This document shows, piece after piece, positions 5,755 to 12,604 of a DNA stretch of 41,283 bases (position 1 is the stretch's first letter; each line of letters opens with the position of its first letter). The notes under the pieces are model-generated. The model did no database searches, had not been told where the DNA came from, and was given only the letters and a program-made list of their open reading frames with translations. The DNA is from a virus: the IMG/VR virus record IMGVR_UViG_3300027573_000067, positions 1 to 41,283 of that record; one strand, given 5' to 3'. A program made the position numbers and the translations under genes.

Positions 5755-6522
5755 ATGACTCACGAGGAAGCAATCCGGCGAGCTGCGGCACTTCTCCGAC
5801 TCGCCGACAAGGCGGGGACGGCGGAAGAGGCGGCGGCGGCGGCTGGGAAGGCTCAAGCCCTGATGACGCGCTATGAGCTGGATTCGGGGATGCTCGATAC
5901 GTCGGAAGCCTCGGCGGACCCTGGGCCCATGATCTCGACCGCGCGCGGTGGTGATCCGGTGGGTGATCTCGGGAGCGGGGCCCGCATGGAACGGTGGCGC
6001 TGGGCGCTCGCCTGGGCGCTCTGCAAGGTGAACGGGTGCGCGCCCACGATTCGGCGCTCGGGCGACCGCAAGCGGCTCGATCTGATCGGGCGCGCGGGCC
6101 ACGTCGATACCGTGCGGTATCTCTTCCCAGCGATCGCCCGTCAGGTCGAGGCGGCAGCCCGGGCCGAGTGCCGAGGCATGGGTGGAGTGTACCGGCGAAA
6201 CTTCTGCGACGGCGCCGTTGAGACGATCCGCAAGCGCTTACAGGACGCGGCGGCCGAGGCCGTGGCCGAGTTCAAGGCAGAGGCGGGGCGCGAGGGCTGG
6301 GGGCTCGTCCGAGTCAATACGGCGCTACAGCGCGTCGAGGGCGCCCACAAGGCGGCGATGGCGGCCGCTCCCGGGTTCGGCGTGCGCTACTCGTCCGGCT
6401 CTCGTTCGGCGGCTCAATTCGACCATGCGGGGCGCGAGGCTGGCCGGCGAGCGGGCGCCCGCTTCTCGCTCGGCGGTTCGGCTGGCGCACTCGCGGGCGG
6501 CCAGCGGAGGCTCCCCCTATAA
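5755..6522 (+). CDS. DUF2786-family protein
   Basis: A 255-residue protein. Residues 3-45 carry the DUF2786 signature: a helix with AAALLRLADKAGTAEEAAAAAGKAQALMTRYEL, matching the family's LLxLA....EAExAxxxAQxLM pattern. The region after residue 75 (ERWRWALAWALCKVNGCAP...) resembles the domain that usually follows DUF2786. DUF2786 proteins are common in phages, plasmids and actinobacteria; no activity is established. The gene is isolated from its neighbours by two folded RNA elements, unlike the rest of the operon, where genes overlap by one to four bases. Confidence 0.75.
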   Translation: MTHEEAIRRAAALLRLADKAGTAEEAAAAAGKAQALMTRYELDSGMLDTSEASADPGPMISTARGGDPVGDLGSGARMERWRWALAWALCKVNGCAPTIRRSGDRKRLDLIGRAGHVDTVRYLFPAIARQVEAAARAECRGMGGVYRRNFCDGAVETIRKRLQDAAAEAVAEFKAEAGREGWGLVRVNTALQRVEGAHKAAMAAAPGFGVRYSSGSRSAAQFDHAGREAGRRAGARFSLGGSAGALAGGQRRLPL

Positions 6523-6523
6523 G

Positions 6524-6595
6524 CGGCGAAACCGGGTGACAGCACCCGGTCGTGCGGCGAGCCTCGCCTAACCCGTGCCTGATGAGCCGGCGAGG
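6524..6595 (+). ncRNA. Type II hammerhead self-cleaving ribozyme
   Basis: All catalytic-core parts are present in type II order. Stem II 3' strand is CGGC (6524-6527), followed by GAAA (6528-6531). Stem III is CCGGGT (6532-6537) with ACCCGG (6544-6549) around loop GACAGC, closed by the A6531-T6550 pair. The cleavage triplet GTC ends at C6551. Stem I is GTGCGG (6552-6557) with CCGTGC (6573-6578), including two G-U pairs. The core CTGATGA is at 6579-6585, and stem II 5' strand is GCCG (6586-6589). Loop I bases 6562-6567 (CCTCGC) pair with 6590-6595 (GCGAGG), the six-pair pseudoknot typical of bacterial type II hammerheads. Cleavage is predicted between 6551 and 6552. It fills the gap from the DUF2786 stop (6522) almost to the ArdC ATG (6616). 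Confidence 0.9.
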
Positions 6596-6615
6596 AGAAG
6601 GGGAAACGGCAACCC

Positions 6616-7026
6616 ATGAAAGCGAAGCGATCCGAGGAGGAGCGAGCGGCCTGGTATGACTCCATGCGCGCGCTCGCGGCCAAGGTGTCAGCGATGGAAG
6701 ACGGCGAGCGCCAACGGCTCGCCGATGAGCTGGGAACGGTGACGGCAGAGGGCCGGCCGCTTTCAGCCTTCAATACCGTATTCCTTGCCAATCAGGCGGG
6801 GCGGGTGCTGGCGCAGGTCGGCGGGTTTCGGCAGTGGCAGAAGGCCGGGCGCATGGTCAAGAAGGGGGAACATGCGGCCGGGCGAATCTGGGTCCCGACC
6901 GGGGCCCGGGACGCGGCCGAGGGTGAGGCGGACGGAAACGGGAACGGGCGCCGGCGGTTCGTGCTCGTGCCCGTGTTCGACGTGACCCAGACCGAGCCGG
7001 CCGAGGCGCAAGGGGGTGCGGCGTGA
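6616..7026 (+). CDS. ArdC-like antirestriction protein, N-terminal domain only
   Basis: Residues about 55-90 (LSAFNTVFLANQAGRVLAQVGGFRQWQKAGRMVKKGEHA) and 110-127 (RRFVLVPVFDVTQTEP) match the ssDNA-binding N-terminal domain of ArdC. That domain has N..L....., a GF..W...GR.V.KGE turn and the VFDVxQTE strand. ArdC proteins protect incoming single-stranded plasmid or phage DNA from restriction. The usual C-terminal metallopeptidase domain is absent: the protein stops at 136 residues, so it is either a domain-only version or split. The start follows the hammerhead ribozyme by 20 bases, with GAGGAGAAGG upstream. Confidence 0.72.
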   Translation: MKAKRSEEERAAWYDSMRALAAKVSAMEDGERQRLADELGTVTAEGRPLSAFNTVFLANQAGRVLAQVGGFRQWQKAGRMVKKGEHAAGRIWVPTGARDAAEGEADGNGNGRRRFVLVPVFDVTQTEPAEAQGGAA

Positions 7027-7622
7027 GCCGCCCCCTCGCGACCACGGAAACCCGTGGTGCTGTCGAGGCGCTCGCCCTCGCTCTCGCCCGGGCACTCGGT
7101 GAAGGGTGGACAGTTGCCCCCAACACGGAATACGACCACGACCGGCGGCGCGATGTGCGCCACCCGGACGGCCGGCGCTACGTTGTCCGGGAGACCATCG
7201 AAAGCGCGCGGCACATGATCGAGGCCCACGGAATCCTCCCCGCGCGATTCTCCCGCCGGACCCACGAGCAGAAGGAAAAGCCGATCGGGGGGCGCGTGTC
7301 CTTCGATCGCTCGCCCGTGGTCGCCGCTCTCGACATCGTGCGGCGGGTCTCCCGGAACTACAACGAGGAGTGGACGCGGGCGCAAGCGTCGATCGCTGAA
7401 GCCCAAAGGATCGAGTCCGAGCGGGAAAAGCTGCTTCGGGATCTCACGGCCGGCGACGGCTGGCAGCGCGGGCGCTCGGGGGTGGCCGACTTCACGGCCT
7501 GGGGCCCCGGTCCCCTCTGGAAACTCGTGGTCGCCTATGACCGCAACGTGGAGCTGGAGCTACGCAATCTGACCCCAGAACAGGCCGCGGAAGTGATCCG
7601 CGTGCTGACCAAGGAGGACTGA
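7023..7622 (+). CDS. Hypothetical protein, 199 aa
   Basis: The GTG start overlaps the ArdC-like stop (GTGA). Residues 1-60 look alpha/beta (WTVAPNTEYDHDRRRDVRHPDGRRYVVRET). Residues 95-145 are helical and coiled-coil-like. The end has an aromatic strand pair (DFTAWGPGPLWKLVVAYD) before a final helix. I do not recognise the family. Its place right after ardC makes a DNA-protection or early host-takeover role possible, but nothing in the sequence shows it. Confidence 0.65.
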   Translation: MSRPLATTETRGAVEALALALARALGEGWTVAPNTEYDHDRRRDVRHPDGRRYVVRETIESARHMIEAHGILPARFSRRTHEQKEKPIGGRVSFDRSPVVAALDIVRRVSRNYNEEWTRAQASIAEAQRIESEREKLLRDLTAGDGWQRGRSGVADFTAWGPGPLWKLVVAYDRNVELELRNLTPEQAAEVIRVLTKED

Positions 7623-8059
7623 TGGGAGACCGTTGCGATTTCCGAATGCGCTGCCGGCCCCAAGACGCCGACGCAGTCGCCGAGGAGCTGGGCGCGAGCG
7701 TTGACGAGGACGAGGGTGGGCCCGGTGAGTGCTGGATCTACGACGACCAGGCAAACTACGGCCACGCGGACGCGCTCCAAAAGCTCGCAACCGTCCGGGG
7801 TGCCACGTTCTACGGATACCACGGCGCCGGCTGCGAGTATGGGCCGATGTTGTTCGCGGCCCACGGCGGGCGGCTCGCCTACATCGAAAGCGACTGGAAC
7901 GCAGATTACCCCGTGGTCGGCATCGAAAAGGACGGCACATCGCCGGCGCACTTCGTCCAGGCCGCCCGCGAGTATTACGAGCTGCTAGCGCTGGCGGTCG
8001 CGGTGCTCGAAGCGGCCGACCAGTTCGCCGAGGCGGAGAAGAAAGGGGTGGCGCCGTGA
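7622..8059 (+). CDS. Hypothetical protein, 145 aa
   Basis: It overlaps the previous stop by one base (TGATG). The protein is acidic, with an aromatic- and glycine-rich middle (YGHADALQKLATVRGATFYGYHGAGCEYGPMLFAAHGG). The C-terminal half ends in an alanine-rich helix. Unrecognised; soluble and cytoplasmic as far as can be seen. Confidence 0.65.
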   Translation: MGDRCDFRMRCRPQDADAVAEELGASVDEDEGGPGECWIYDDQANYGHADALQKLATVRGATFYGYHGAGCEYGPMLFAAHGGRLAYIESDWNADYPVVGIEKDGTSPAHFVQAAREYYELLALAVAVLEAADQFAEAEKKGVAP

Positions 8060-8247
8060 GGCGCCCCCCCATCTTCCGGCAGGGCCAGCGGGTGCGCGTG
8101 CCTGGCGGGACGGGGCAAATCACCTGGACGAAGCCCCCCAACGACGCGCTCAAGGGCTGCTATCTCGTGGCCTTCGATGGGCCTAACCCGGGCACGCCGC
8201 AATGGATGGGGCCCGAGCACCTGAAACCCCTCAAGGAGGAGAAATGA
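8056..8247 (+). CDS. Small SH3/KOW-like protein, 63 aa
   Basis: GTGA overlap with the gene before and ATGA overlap with the gene after. The pattern FRQGQRVRVPGGTGQITWTKPP....YLVAFDG......WMGPEHLKPL is that of a small five-stranded SH3-like barrel (a KOW-type turn followed by a W..E.L end). Its function is unknown; such folds often bind nucleic acid or protein. Confidence 0.6.
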   Translation: MRRPPIFRQGQRVRVPGGTGQITWTKPPNDALKGCYLVAFDGPNPGTPQWMGPEHLKPLKEEK

Positions 8248-8471
8248 ACCGCATGCCACCCTGGCAGATCGAGGACCTCTGCAAAGTGCTCCTCGAAGAC
8301 GGCTCGCCCATGCCGGCAACGGCGGTCTATCTCATTCGCGAGCTAGCCTCTCGCATTGTCCAGCTAGAGGACGAGCACGCCGAACTCAAAGACCGCCTCG
8401 AAGACTGGCTCGAAGGGCAACGCGCGCTCCAGCGGGCGGTCGCGGCAAATACGGAAAGGAGCGAGGGGTGA
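8244..8471 (+). CDS. Small helical protein, 75 aa
   Basis: A strong AGGAGGAGAA ribosome binding site precedes the ATG at 8244. Residues 25-60 form a coiled-coil helix (LIRELASRIVQLEDEHAELKDRLEDWLEG). Unrecognised. Confidence 0.6.
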   Translation: MNRMPPWQIEDLCKVLLEDGSPMPATAVYLIRELASRIVQLEDEHAELKDRLEDWLEGQRALQRAVAANTERSEG

Positions 8472-8695
8472 TCGACGAAATCTGCGACCTGTGCGGCGAA
8501 GCGGTGCCGCCCGATGAGCTTACGACCTGCGATGCTTGCGGAGCGATCTACTGTGAGGACTGCGCCGAGGAGCATGACGGGGAGTGTCGCGAGAAGTGGG
8601 GGGACATTGACGACAGCCTGGCTTTCTGTCCCGGGTGCCACGGCGAGCACGGGCCTCCGATCTGCCCGCTCTCGCCGGGAGATGCAGGCGAATGA
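8468..8695 (+). CDS. Cysteine-rich zinc-finger protein, 75 aa
   Basis: Three CxxC pairs (CDLC, CDAC, CEDC), then a histidine/cysteine group (EEHDGEC) and a last CPGCHGEHGPPIC, enough for two to three zinc sites in a RING/B-box-like cross-brace or treble-clef layout. The protein is acidic. GTG start in a GTGA overlap. Probably binds protein rather than DNA, which is inference. Confidence 0.65.
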   Translation: MIDEICDLCGEAVPPDELTTCDACGAIYCEDCAEEHDGECREKWGDIDDSLAFCPGCHGEHGPPICPLSPGDAGE

Positions 8696-8907
8696 GCATC
8701 TACCCCTCGGCGCCGATCAATCATGCCCTCGACCGGCTCTATCGTGTGCTCTCGAACACCACGGGGCGCCCACAAACCCGGCTCTACGTCTACGCCCCGG
8801 GCATGCGGTTCAACCTCAACGACATCCTGCGCGAGATCGACCACGCCTCAAGCCTTCTCGATGCTTGGAGCCACGGCGACCCGCTTCAGCGAAAGCGCAC
8901 CCCATGA
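8692..8907 (+). CDS. Hypothetical protein, 71 aa
   Basis: It starts within the previous stop (ATGA) and ends within the start of the next gene. The sequence (NHALDRLYRVLSNTTGRPQTRLYVYAPGMRFNLNDILREID) suggests a small alpha/beta protein. Not recognised. Confidence 0.55.
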   Translation: MSIYPSAPINHALDRLYRVLSNTTGRPQTRLYVYAPGMRFNLNDILREIDHASSLLDAWSHGDPLQRKRTP

Positions 8908-9293
8908 AGCCGAAGCGGAGCTCCCTCTACAACTATCCCCAGGCCCTCGCCTCGATGCGCTACGACCAGAAGTGGCGCATCCCCACTCCCGAGGCGTTTC
9001 GGACCTGGCTCGTCCGCGCCCGGCGCTCCTGCTCCCCACCCCTCTCGCAGCGGGAGCTCGGGGCCTTGGCCGGCCTCCATCACCAAGCGATTGCCTCGAT
9101 CGAGCGCGGGCGCCGGGAGCCATCGCTCGAGGTCGCCAACCGGCTCTGGCGCATCCTTCACGCCGCCTTCCAGGGAAAGCTCTGGATCGGGGTCCAGATC
9201 CGCCGCGACAACCGCGACTCCGTGGCCCGTGGGAAGGTTGCGCTCGACGCCACCCCCGTCAAGCTGCGGAAGCTCAATCCCGATAGTCCATAA
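8904..9293 (+). CDS. XRE-family transcriptional regulator
   Basis: A 129-residue protein with a helix-turn-helix at residues about 45-83: SQRELGALAGLHHQAIASIERGRREPSLEVANRL, the standard Cro/cI-type pattern. It is the last gene of the rightward operon, before a strong hairpin. With the XRE repressor on the other strand at 14339 it could form a two-regulator switch, although the two genes are not adjacent as cI and cro are. Its operators are most likely in the 4928-5130 repeat cluster, by inference. Confidence 0.75.
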   Translation: MKPKRSSLYNYPQALASMRYDQKWRIPTPEAFRTWLVRARRSCSPPLSQRELGALAGLHHQAIASIERGRREPSLEVANRLWRILHAAFQGKLWIGVQIRRDNRDSVARGKVALDATPVKLRKLNPDSP

Positions 9294-9297
9294 AGCA

Positions 9298-9343
9298 CGA
9301 GGGGCCGGAGTCCAGGCATGCGTTCCTGGCTCCGGCCCCCTCG
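9298..9343. terminator. Large hairpin between convergent operons
   Basis: The arms are CGAGGGGCCGGAG-T-CCAGG (9298-9316) and CCTGG-CTCCGGCCCCCTCG (9325-9343), 18 pairs with two single-base bulges around loop CATGCGTT. It lies five bases after the rightward XRE stop and about 70 bases before the end of the leftward gene at 9417. The T-tract is weak on both sides (TGCTTTA on the minus strand), so termination may be partial. The remaining bases to 9416 hold nothing recognisable. Confidence 0.7.
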
Positions 9344-9416
9344 CTTGACCAGCGGGCCCGGTCCGCTGCCTCGCCGACCCCTCGTCGAGACCGCGAAACT
9401 AATCGCCGGCCAAGGT

Positions 9417-10220
9417 CTATTCCACCACCAATCCCACCACCCTTCGATGCTCAATCGCCCGCTGGTAGGCGTAGATCGAGGCGGCGCCGAAGGTCGGCGA
9501 GTCGGAAGTGAAGGAAAGGGCGACCCCGGGGCGCGAGGTCCAGAGGTTCAAGATCCATGGGAGGTTCCACGTCTCCTCGGCCGGGATCGAGATGATGACG
9601 TTCCCCGGGTCCCTGACCCTCGACTCCGCCTCGTACCGCCGGGCGGCGGCCCGCTCGACCATCACCCATGTGGACGCGGAGGAGAAGGGGGGCTCGACTC
9701 CGTTCGTGATGAGCTGGGGGCAGTACTGGGTGAAGGCGCGAAGCCGGATGGCGAAGTGCTTGCGCTTCAGGGCCCCGAGCCCCGGCACCTCCCACCACTC
9801 GGACTTCTTGAACATCCAAGGGGCGAGGTCGGGGAAGAAGTTGTCGAGGAAGAACCCGGTCACGCCCAACGGGATCTTGAGCTGGTTCCAGAGGTCGCCA
9901 AGCGACACCCGGGGCCAGTCGATCGCGGGCCGGCTATGGGCCCATGCCTCGACCAGCGGGATCGTCGGGAGCTCGCCCATCGTTTGGTGTGGCTCCGTGT
10001 TCTGCCACTCGGGGAGCGGCGCCGTGAACACCTGGAGGTAGGCGTAGGCGAGCTTTCCCTGGTTCGTGAAGCGCCGCGCCAGATCCTCGAGCTCCTGATC
10101 CCAGCCCCAGCTCCCACCCATCACCACCATGTCCACTTCGTCCTGATCCACGAGGTCGCCGGCGAGGAATTGATCGCCCATGGCGTGCTCCAGGTGCAGC
10201 AACAGCGGGTTCGCTCTCAT
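9417..10220 (-). CDS. TIM-barrel-like (glycosyl-hydrolase-like) protein, 267 aa
   Basis: Several short stretches look like strand ends of a TIM barrel: DMVVMGGSWGW, KLAYAYLQVF, and GVTGFFLDNFFPD, the last very like the catalytic-strand motif of hypothetical glycoside hydrolases. No signal peptide is seen, so it would act inside the cell or be released at lysis. It ends the leftward repressor operon and overlaps the preceding gene by four bases. The fold call is tentative and the substrate unknown. Confidence 0.45.
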   Translation of the reverse strand: MRANPLLLHLEHAMGDQFLAGDLVDQDEVDMVVMGGSWGWDQELEDLARRFTNQGKLAYAYLQVFTAPLPEWQNTEPHQTMGELPTIPLVEAWAHSRPAIDWPRVSLGDLWNQLKIPLGVTGFFLDNFFPDLAPWMFKKSEWWEVPGLGALKRKHFAIRLRAFTQYCPQLITNGVEPPFSSASTWVMVERAAARRYEAESRVRDPGNVIISIPAEETWNLPWILNLWTSRPGVALSFTSDSPTFGAASIYAYQRAIEHRRVVGLVVE

Positions 10221-10711
10221 TCGCCACCCTCCTTTATCGCCTCAGCCCAGGGGAGCGGCGATGTGATAGTTACCTTGGCGGGCAGGCCGGGCCTTCTCAT
10301 CCGCACCACATCGACCCACTCCTTGTCCCGAGCAACCACCATCTTTTCCGCGAAGTCGGCGGCGATGCGGGCGGCATCCGCGCTCCATTCGTCGAAGGTC
10401 TTGTGCCCGTGATACCACGAATCAGCTAAGAGGTAACGCAACCGCTTCTCCGCCGCCTGCCGCGCGCTGTCGGTGGTCATGGCTTGGGCCTGTGAGTCTG
10501 CTGCCCTACCCCCCTTTAGCATGGCCATGGCCAGCAAGGCCCACATCATTCCATCGTTAAACAGACGTTCTATGATGGATTCGACCACGCGCTCGCCAAC
10601 TTCGGCATCTATCCTGTCTCCACCATGTTCGGCTAAACCGGCCATGATGGCAAAGCGGACAGTAGCCCGGGCATTTAGGTAACGCTCCATGCCCGGGGGC
10701 TCGGCGCTCAC
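10217..10711 (-). CDS. Hypothetical protein, about 164 aa
   Basis: The GTG at 10711 overlaps the previous stop (GTGA); ATG at 10690 (MERYLNARATVRF) is the alternative start but has no ribosome binding site. The product is helical (VGERVVESIIERLFNDGMMWALLAMAML), with a middle hydrophobic helix and no other motif. Function unknown. Confidence 0.6.
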   Translation of the reverse strand: MSAEPPGMERYLNARATVRFAIMAGLAEHGGDRIDAEVGERVVESIIERLFNDGMMWALLAMAMLKGGRAADSQAQAMTTDSARQAAEKRLRYLLADSWYHGHKTFDEWSADAARIAADFAEKMVVARDKEWVDVVRMRRPGLPAKVTITSPLPWAEAIKEGGE

Positions 10712-11367
10712 CGCACCACCGCCACGATCTTCCGCACGAGCTGCCCCCAGCGGGGGAAGGGCTTGCCCTCCCCTTCGAGGCGGAGAAGCTCGTCCGTGAT
10801 CGCCTTCCGCTCGGGCTCGACCTTGATCCGAGCGAACTTGGCCGGCATGTCGTCCGCCGGCTTGAAGGTTGAGCCGCAGGATTCGAGCTCCAGGTGTTCG
10901 CCCTCGTGCCGGCTGCACACCCCGAGGAGCTGAGCCTTGGCGTGGGTTCGGGTGTGGACCTTGTGGAGCCCATCCGAGAACCGTCCGCCCCGGAGCTCGA
11001 CCAGGATCGCGAGCCTCCCTCGGAGCCACTCGACCCGCCGATCTAGCGCGCGCGAGCGTTGAACGTGGCGGTCCGCCTCCTCCTGGTGCGGGCGCGCGAG
11101 GGCCTTCTGGATCTCGGCCGACTGCTCCGTGTTTCGGATCCAGAGCACGAGCTCCGCGAGATACTCGGCGCCCCGGTCGTTGTCGGGCCCGAAGATCCGG
11201 TCCAGCTCCTCGCGCACCTGCTCCTCGGAAGCCGAGTGCGCCGCCTGCTCTTCCGATTCCTCGAGCTGCTCGAGGTGGAAGGCGGCGAGCGCCATCGGCC
11301 CCTTCATCGGGAACACCTCCGCCGTGCGGAGCTCGAGCTCCCGAGCCGTTTCCAGTTTCCTCTCCAT
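10708..11367 (-). CDS. Siphovirus Gp157-like protein
   Basis: A 219-residue protein. An N-terminal helical region is followed by charged coiled-coil helices (residues about 90-125, HQEEADRHVQRSRALDRRVEWLRGRL). The C-terminal block (FARIKVEPERKAITDELLRLEGEGKPFPRWGQLVRK) resembles the PDKKAIKEALKxGxxVPGAxL ending of Siphovirus Gp157 proteins. Those usually lie next to recombination genes such as single-strand annealing proteins and nucleases. The gene two upstream (12604-14016) fits that setting. The similarity is partial, so this is a moderate call. Confidence 0.5.
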   Translation of the reverse strand: MERKLETARELELRTAEVFPMKGPMALAAFHLEQLEESEEQAAHSASEEQVREELDRIFGPDNDRGAEYLAELVLWIRNTEQSAEIQKALARPHQEEADRHVQRSRALDRRVEWLRGRLAILVELRGGRFSDGLHKVHTRTHAKAQLLGVCSRHEGEHLELESCGSTFKPADDMPAKFARIKVEPERKAITDELLRLEGEGKPFPRWGQLVRKIVAVVR

Positions 11368-11369
11368 CT

Positions 11370-12233
11370 TCAGTTGCTCCAGGTGAAGTTGCGGAACGCG
11401 ATCTGTGGGATCCCGCCGAACTGCCCGAGACCGTCCTGGTTGCCGAAGCCGACGCCGCGCGGGTTCTTGGAGTCGGGGTGAATCGTGACCGTGCGCTCGC
11501 GCGCCTGGCCGTCACAGGTGAAGCGCATCCACATCTTGTCGGCCGCCCGCCGCTCCCAGTCGAGCTTGAGCTTGATCCACTTGCCGACGCCGGCGTGCGG
11601 GATGCCCGTGTTCCAGAGATCCACCACGGCGTCGGGCTGGCCGTTACGGAGATACCAGCGGTTGGCGTTGCCGTCGAGGTTGTATGTATGGATCTTCCAT
11701 ACAGACTGCTGACTCACGATGTCGGGGCGAAACCATCCCTTCGGATGATTGGGGTCGTAGGGTCGTTCACCCGACTCGGCGGTGAAGAGGTGTCCGCCGC
11801 CCGTGTCCTGCGGGATCTGGGCGGTGCGGTAGAACACCTCAACCGCCGCCGAGCCTCTTGCCTGCCCACCCGCGGGAGACATCGGCCAGTAGGCGTTCGC
11901 GTTCGTGCCCATGACGCTGACGCCATTCGCTTCGTTGGTGAACTTGTCCGGTTCATCCACGCAAGCATCGTGTCCGAGCCACCGCTTCCCGTGGAATCCG
12001 TCGAGGCAATCGCCGGGCTCTGGCTCGGGATCAGGGGGCGCGGTGTCCTGGGTCGTAAAAACGCCCTCGAAGCACTCGCTGATCGTCGCAAGCTGATCGT
12101 TGGAGAAGTCGCCCGAGCGGTCCAGGCATTGCTGGAACTCCGAGATGGTCCCGAGATTTACGTCGTTGAAGTCGGAGCTCGCCGGGATCGCCAGGACCGC
12201 GACGAGCGAGAGAGCGAGCAGTAAGCGCTTCAT
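11370..12233 (-). CDS. Exported concanavalin/LamG-like protein, 287 aa
   Basis: A classical Sec signal peptide (MKRLLLALSLVAVLAIPASS, residues 1-20) leads a short repeated region (LGTISEFQQCLDRSGDFSNDQLATISECFEG), a proline linker (PPDPEPEPG) and a beta-rich domain to the C terminus. That domain (GKWIKLKLDWERRAADKMWMRF, IAFRNFTWSN) looks like the concanavalin A-like jelly roll of polysaccharide-binding or lyase proteins. The start overlaps the previous stop by four bases. An exported protein inside a repressor operon suggests a lysogen- or infection-time effect on the cell surface. Confidence 0.6.
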   Translation of the reverse strand: MKRLLLALSLVAVLAIPASSDFNDVNLGTISEFQQCLDRSGDFSNDQLATISECFEGVFTTQDTAPPDPEPEPGDCLDGFHGKRWLGHDACVDEPDKFTNEANGVSVMGTNANAYWPMSPAGGQARGSAAVEVFYRTAQIPQDTGGGHLFTAESGERPYDPNHPKGWFRPDIVSQQSVWKIHTYNLDGNANRWYLRNGQPDAVVDLWNTGIPHAGVGKWIKLKLDWERRAADKMWMRFTCDGQARERTVTIHPDSKNPRGVGFGNQDGLGQFGGIPQIAFRNFTWSN

Positions 12234-12604
12234 TTCACCTCCGAAGGACAGGGCTCGAGGATCCAGCAGTTGGCGGACGGATGGCCGACGATCTCATACC
12301 AGTAGGGAGCATAGGGAGGGGGCACGCAGGCGAGGCCGACCACGAAGTCTTGCCACTCCTCCCCGGGTGAGCAGTCGGTGGATTCGTCGGCGATGCCCCA
12401 TTGGTAGGCGCCCGGCTGGAGACAGATCGAGCAGCTCTGCGCGCAGGACTGGCTCTGACAGAAGCCGTAGTCAACGAAGACCTTTACGAACTCGCCGACC
12501 TCTGGTGTCGCCTGGAATGGTGGCGTGAACTGGACCGTGTACTGTGTCGCCTGGGCGTTGCCCGGGAGGGCCAGCGCCAGGAGAACGAGAAGGGCTTTCA
12601 TCAT
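12230..12604 (-). CDS. Exported cysteine-rich protein, 124 aa
   Basis: The signal peptide is MMKALLVLLALALPGNAQA, with AQA just before the likely cut. The mature part has eight cysteines (CQSQSCAQSCSICL, DCSPGE, LACVPP, ANCWILEPC), enough for four disulfides. It therefore probably folds in the periplasm or outside. The tandem ATGATG start overlaps the previous stop. I recognise no family. It is coupled to the jelly-roll protein after it, so the two are probably made together. Confidence 0.6.
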   Translation of the reverse strand: MMKALLVLLALALPGNAQATQYTVQFTPPFQATPEVGEFVKVFVDYGFCQSQSCAQSCSICLQPGAYQWGIADESTDCSPGEEWQDFVVGLACVPPPYAPYWYEIVGHPSANCWILEPCPSEVK

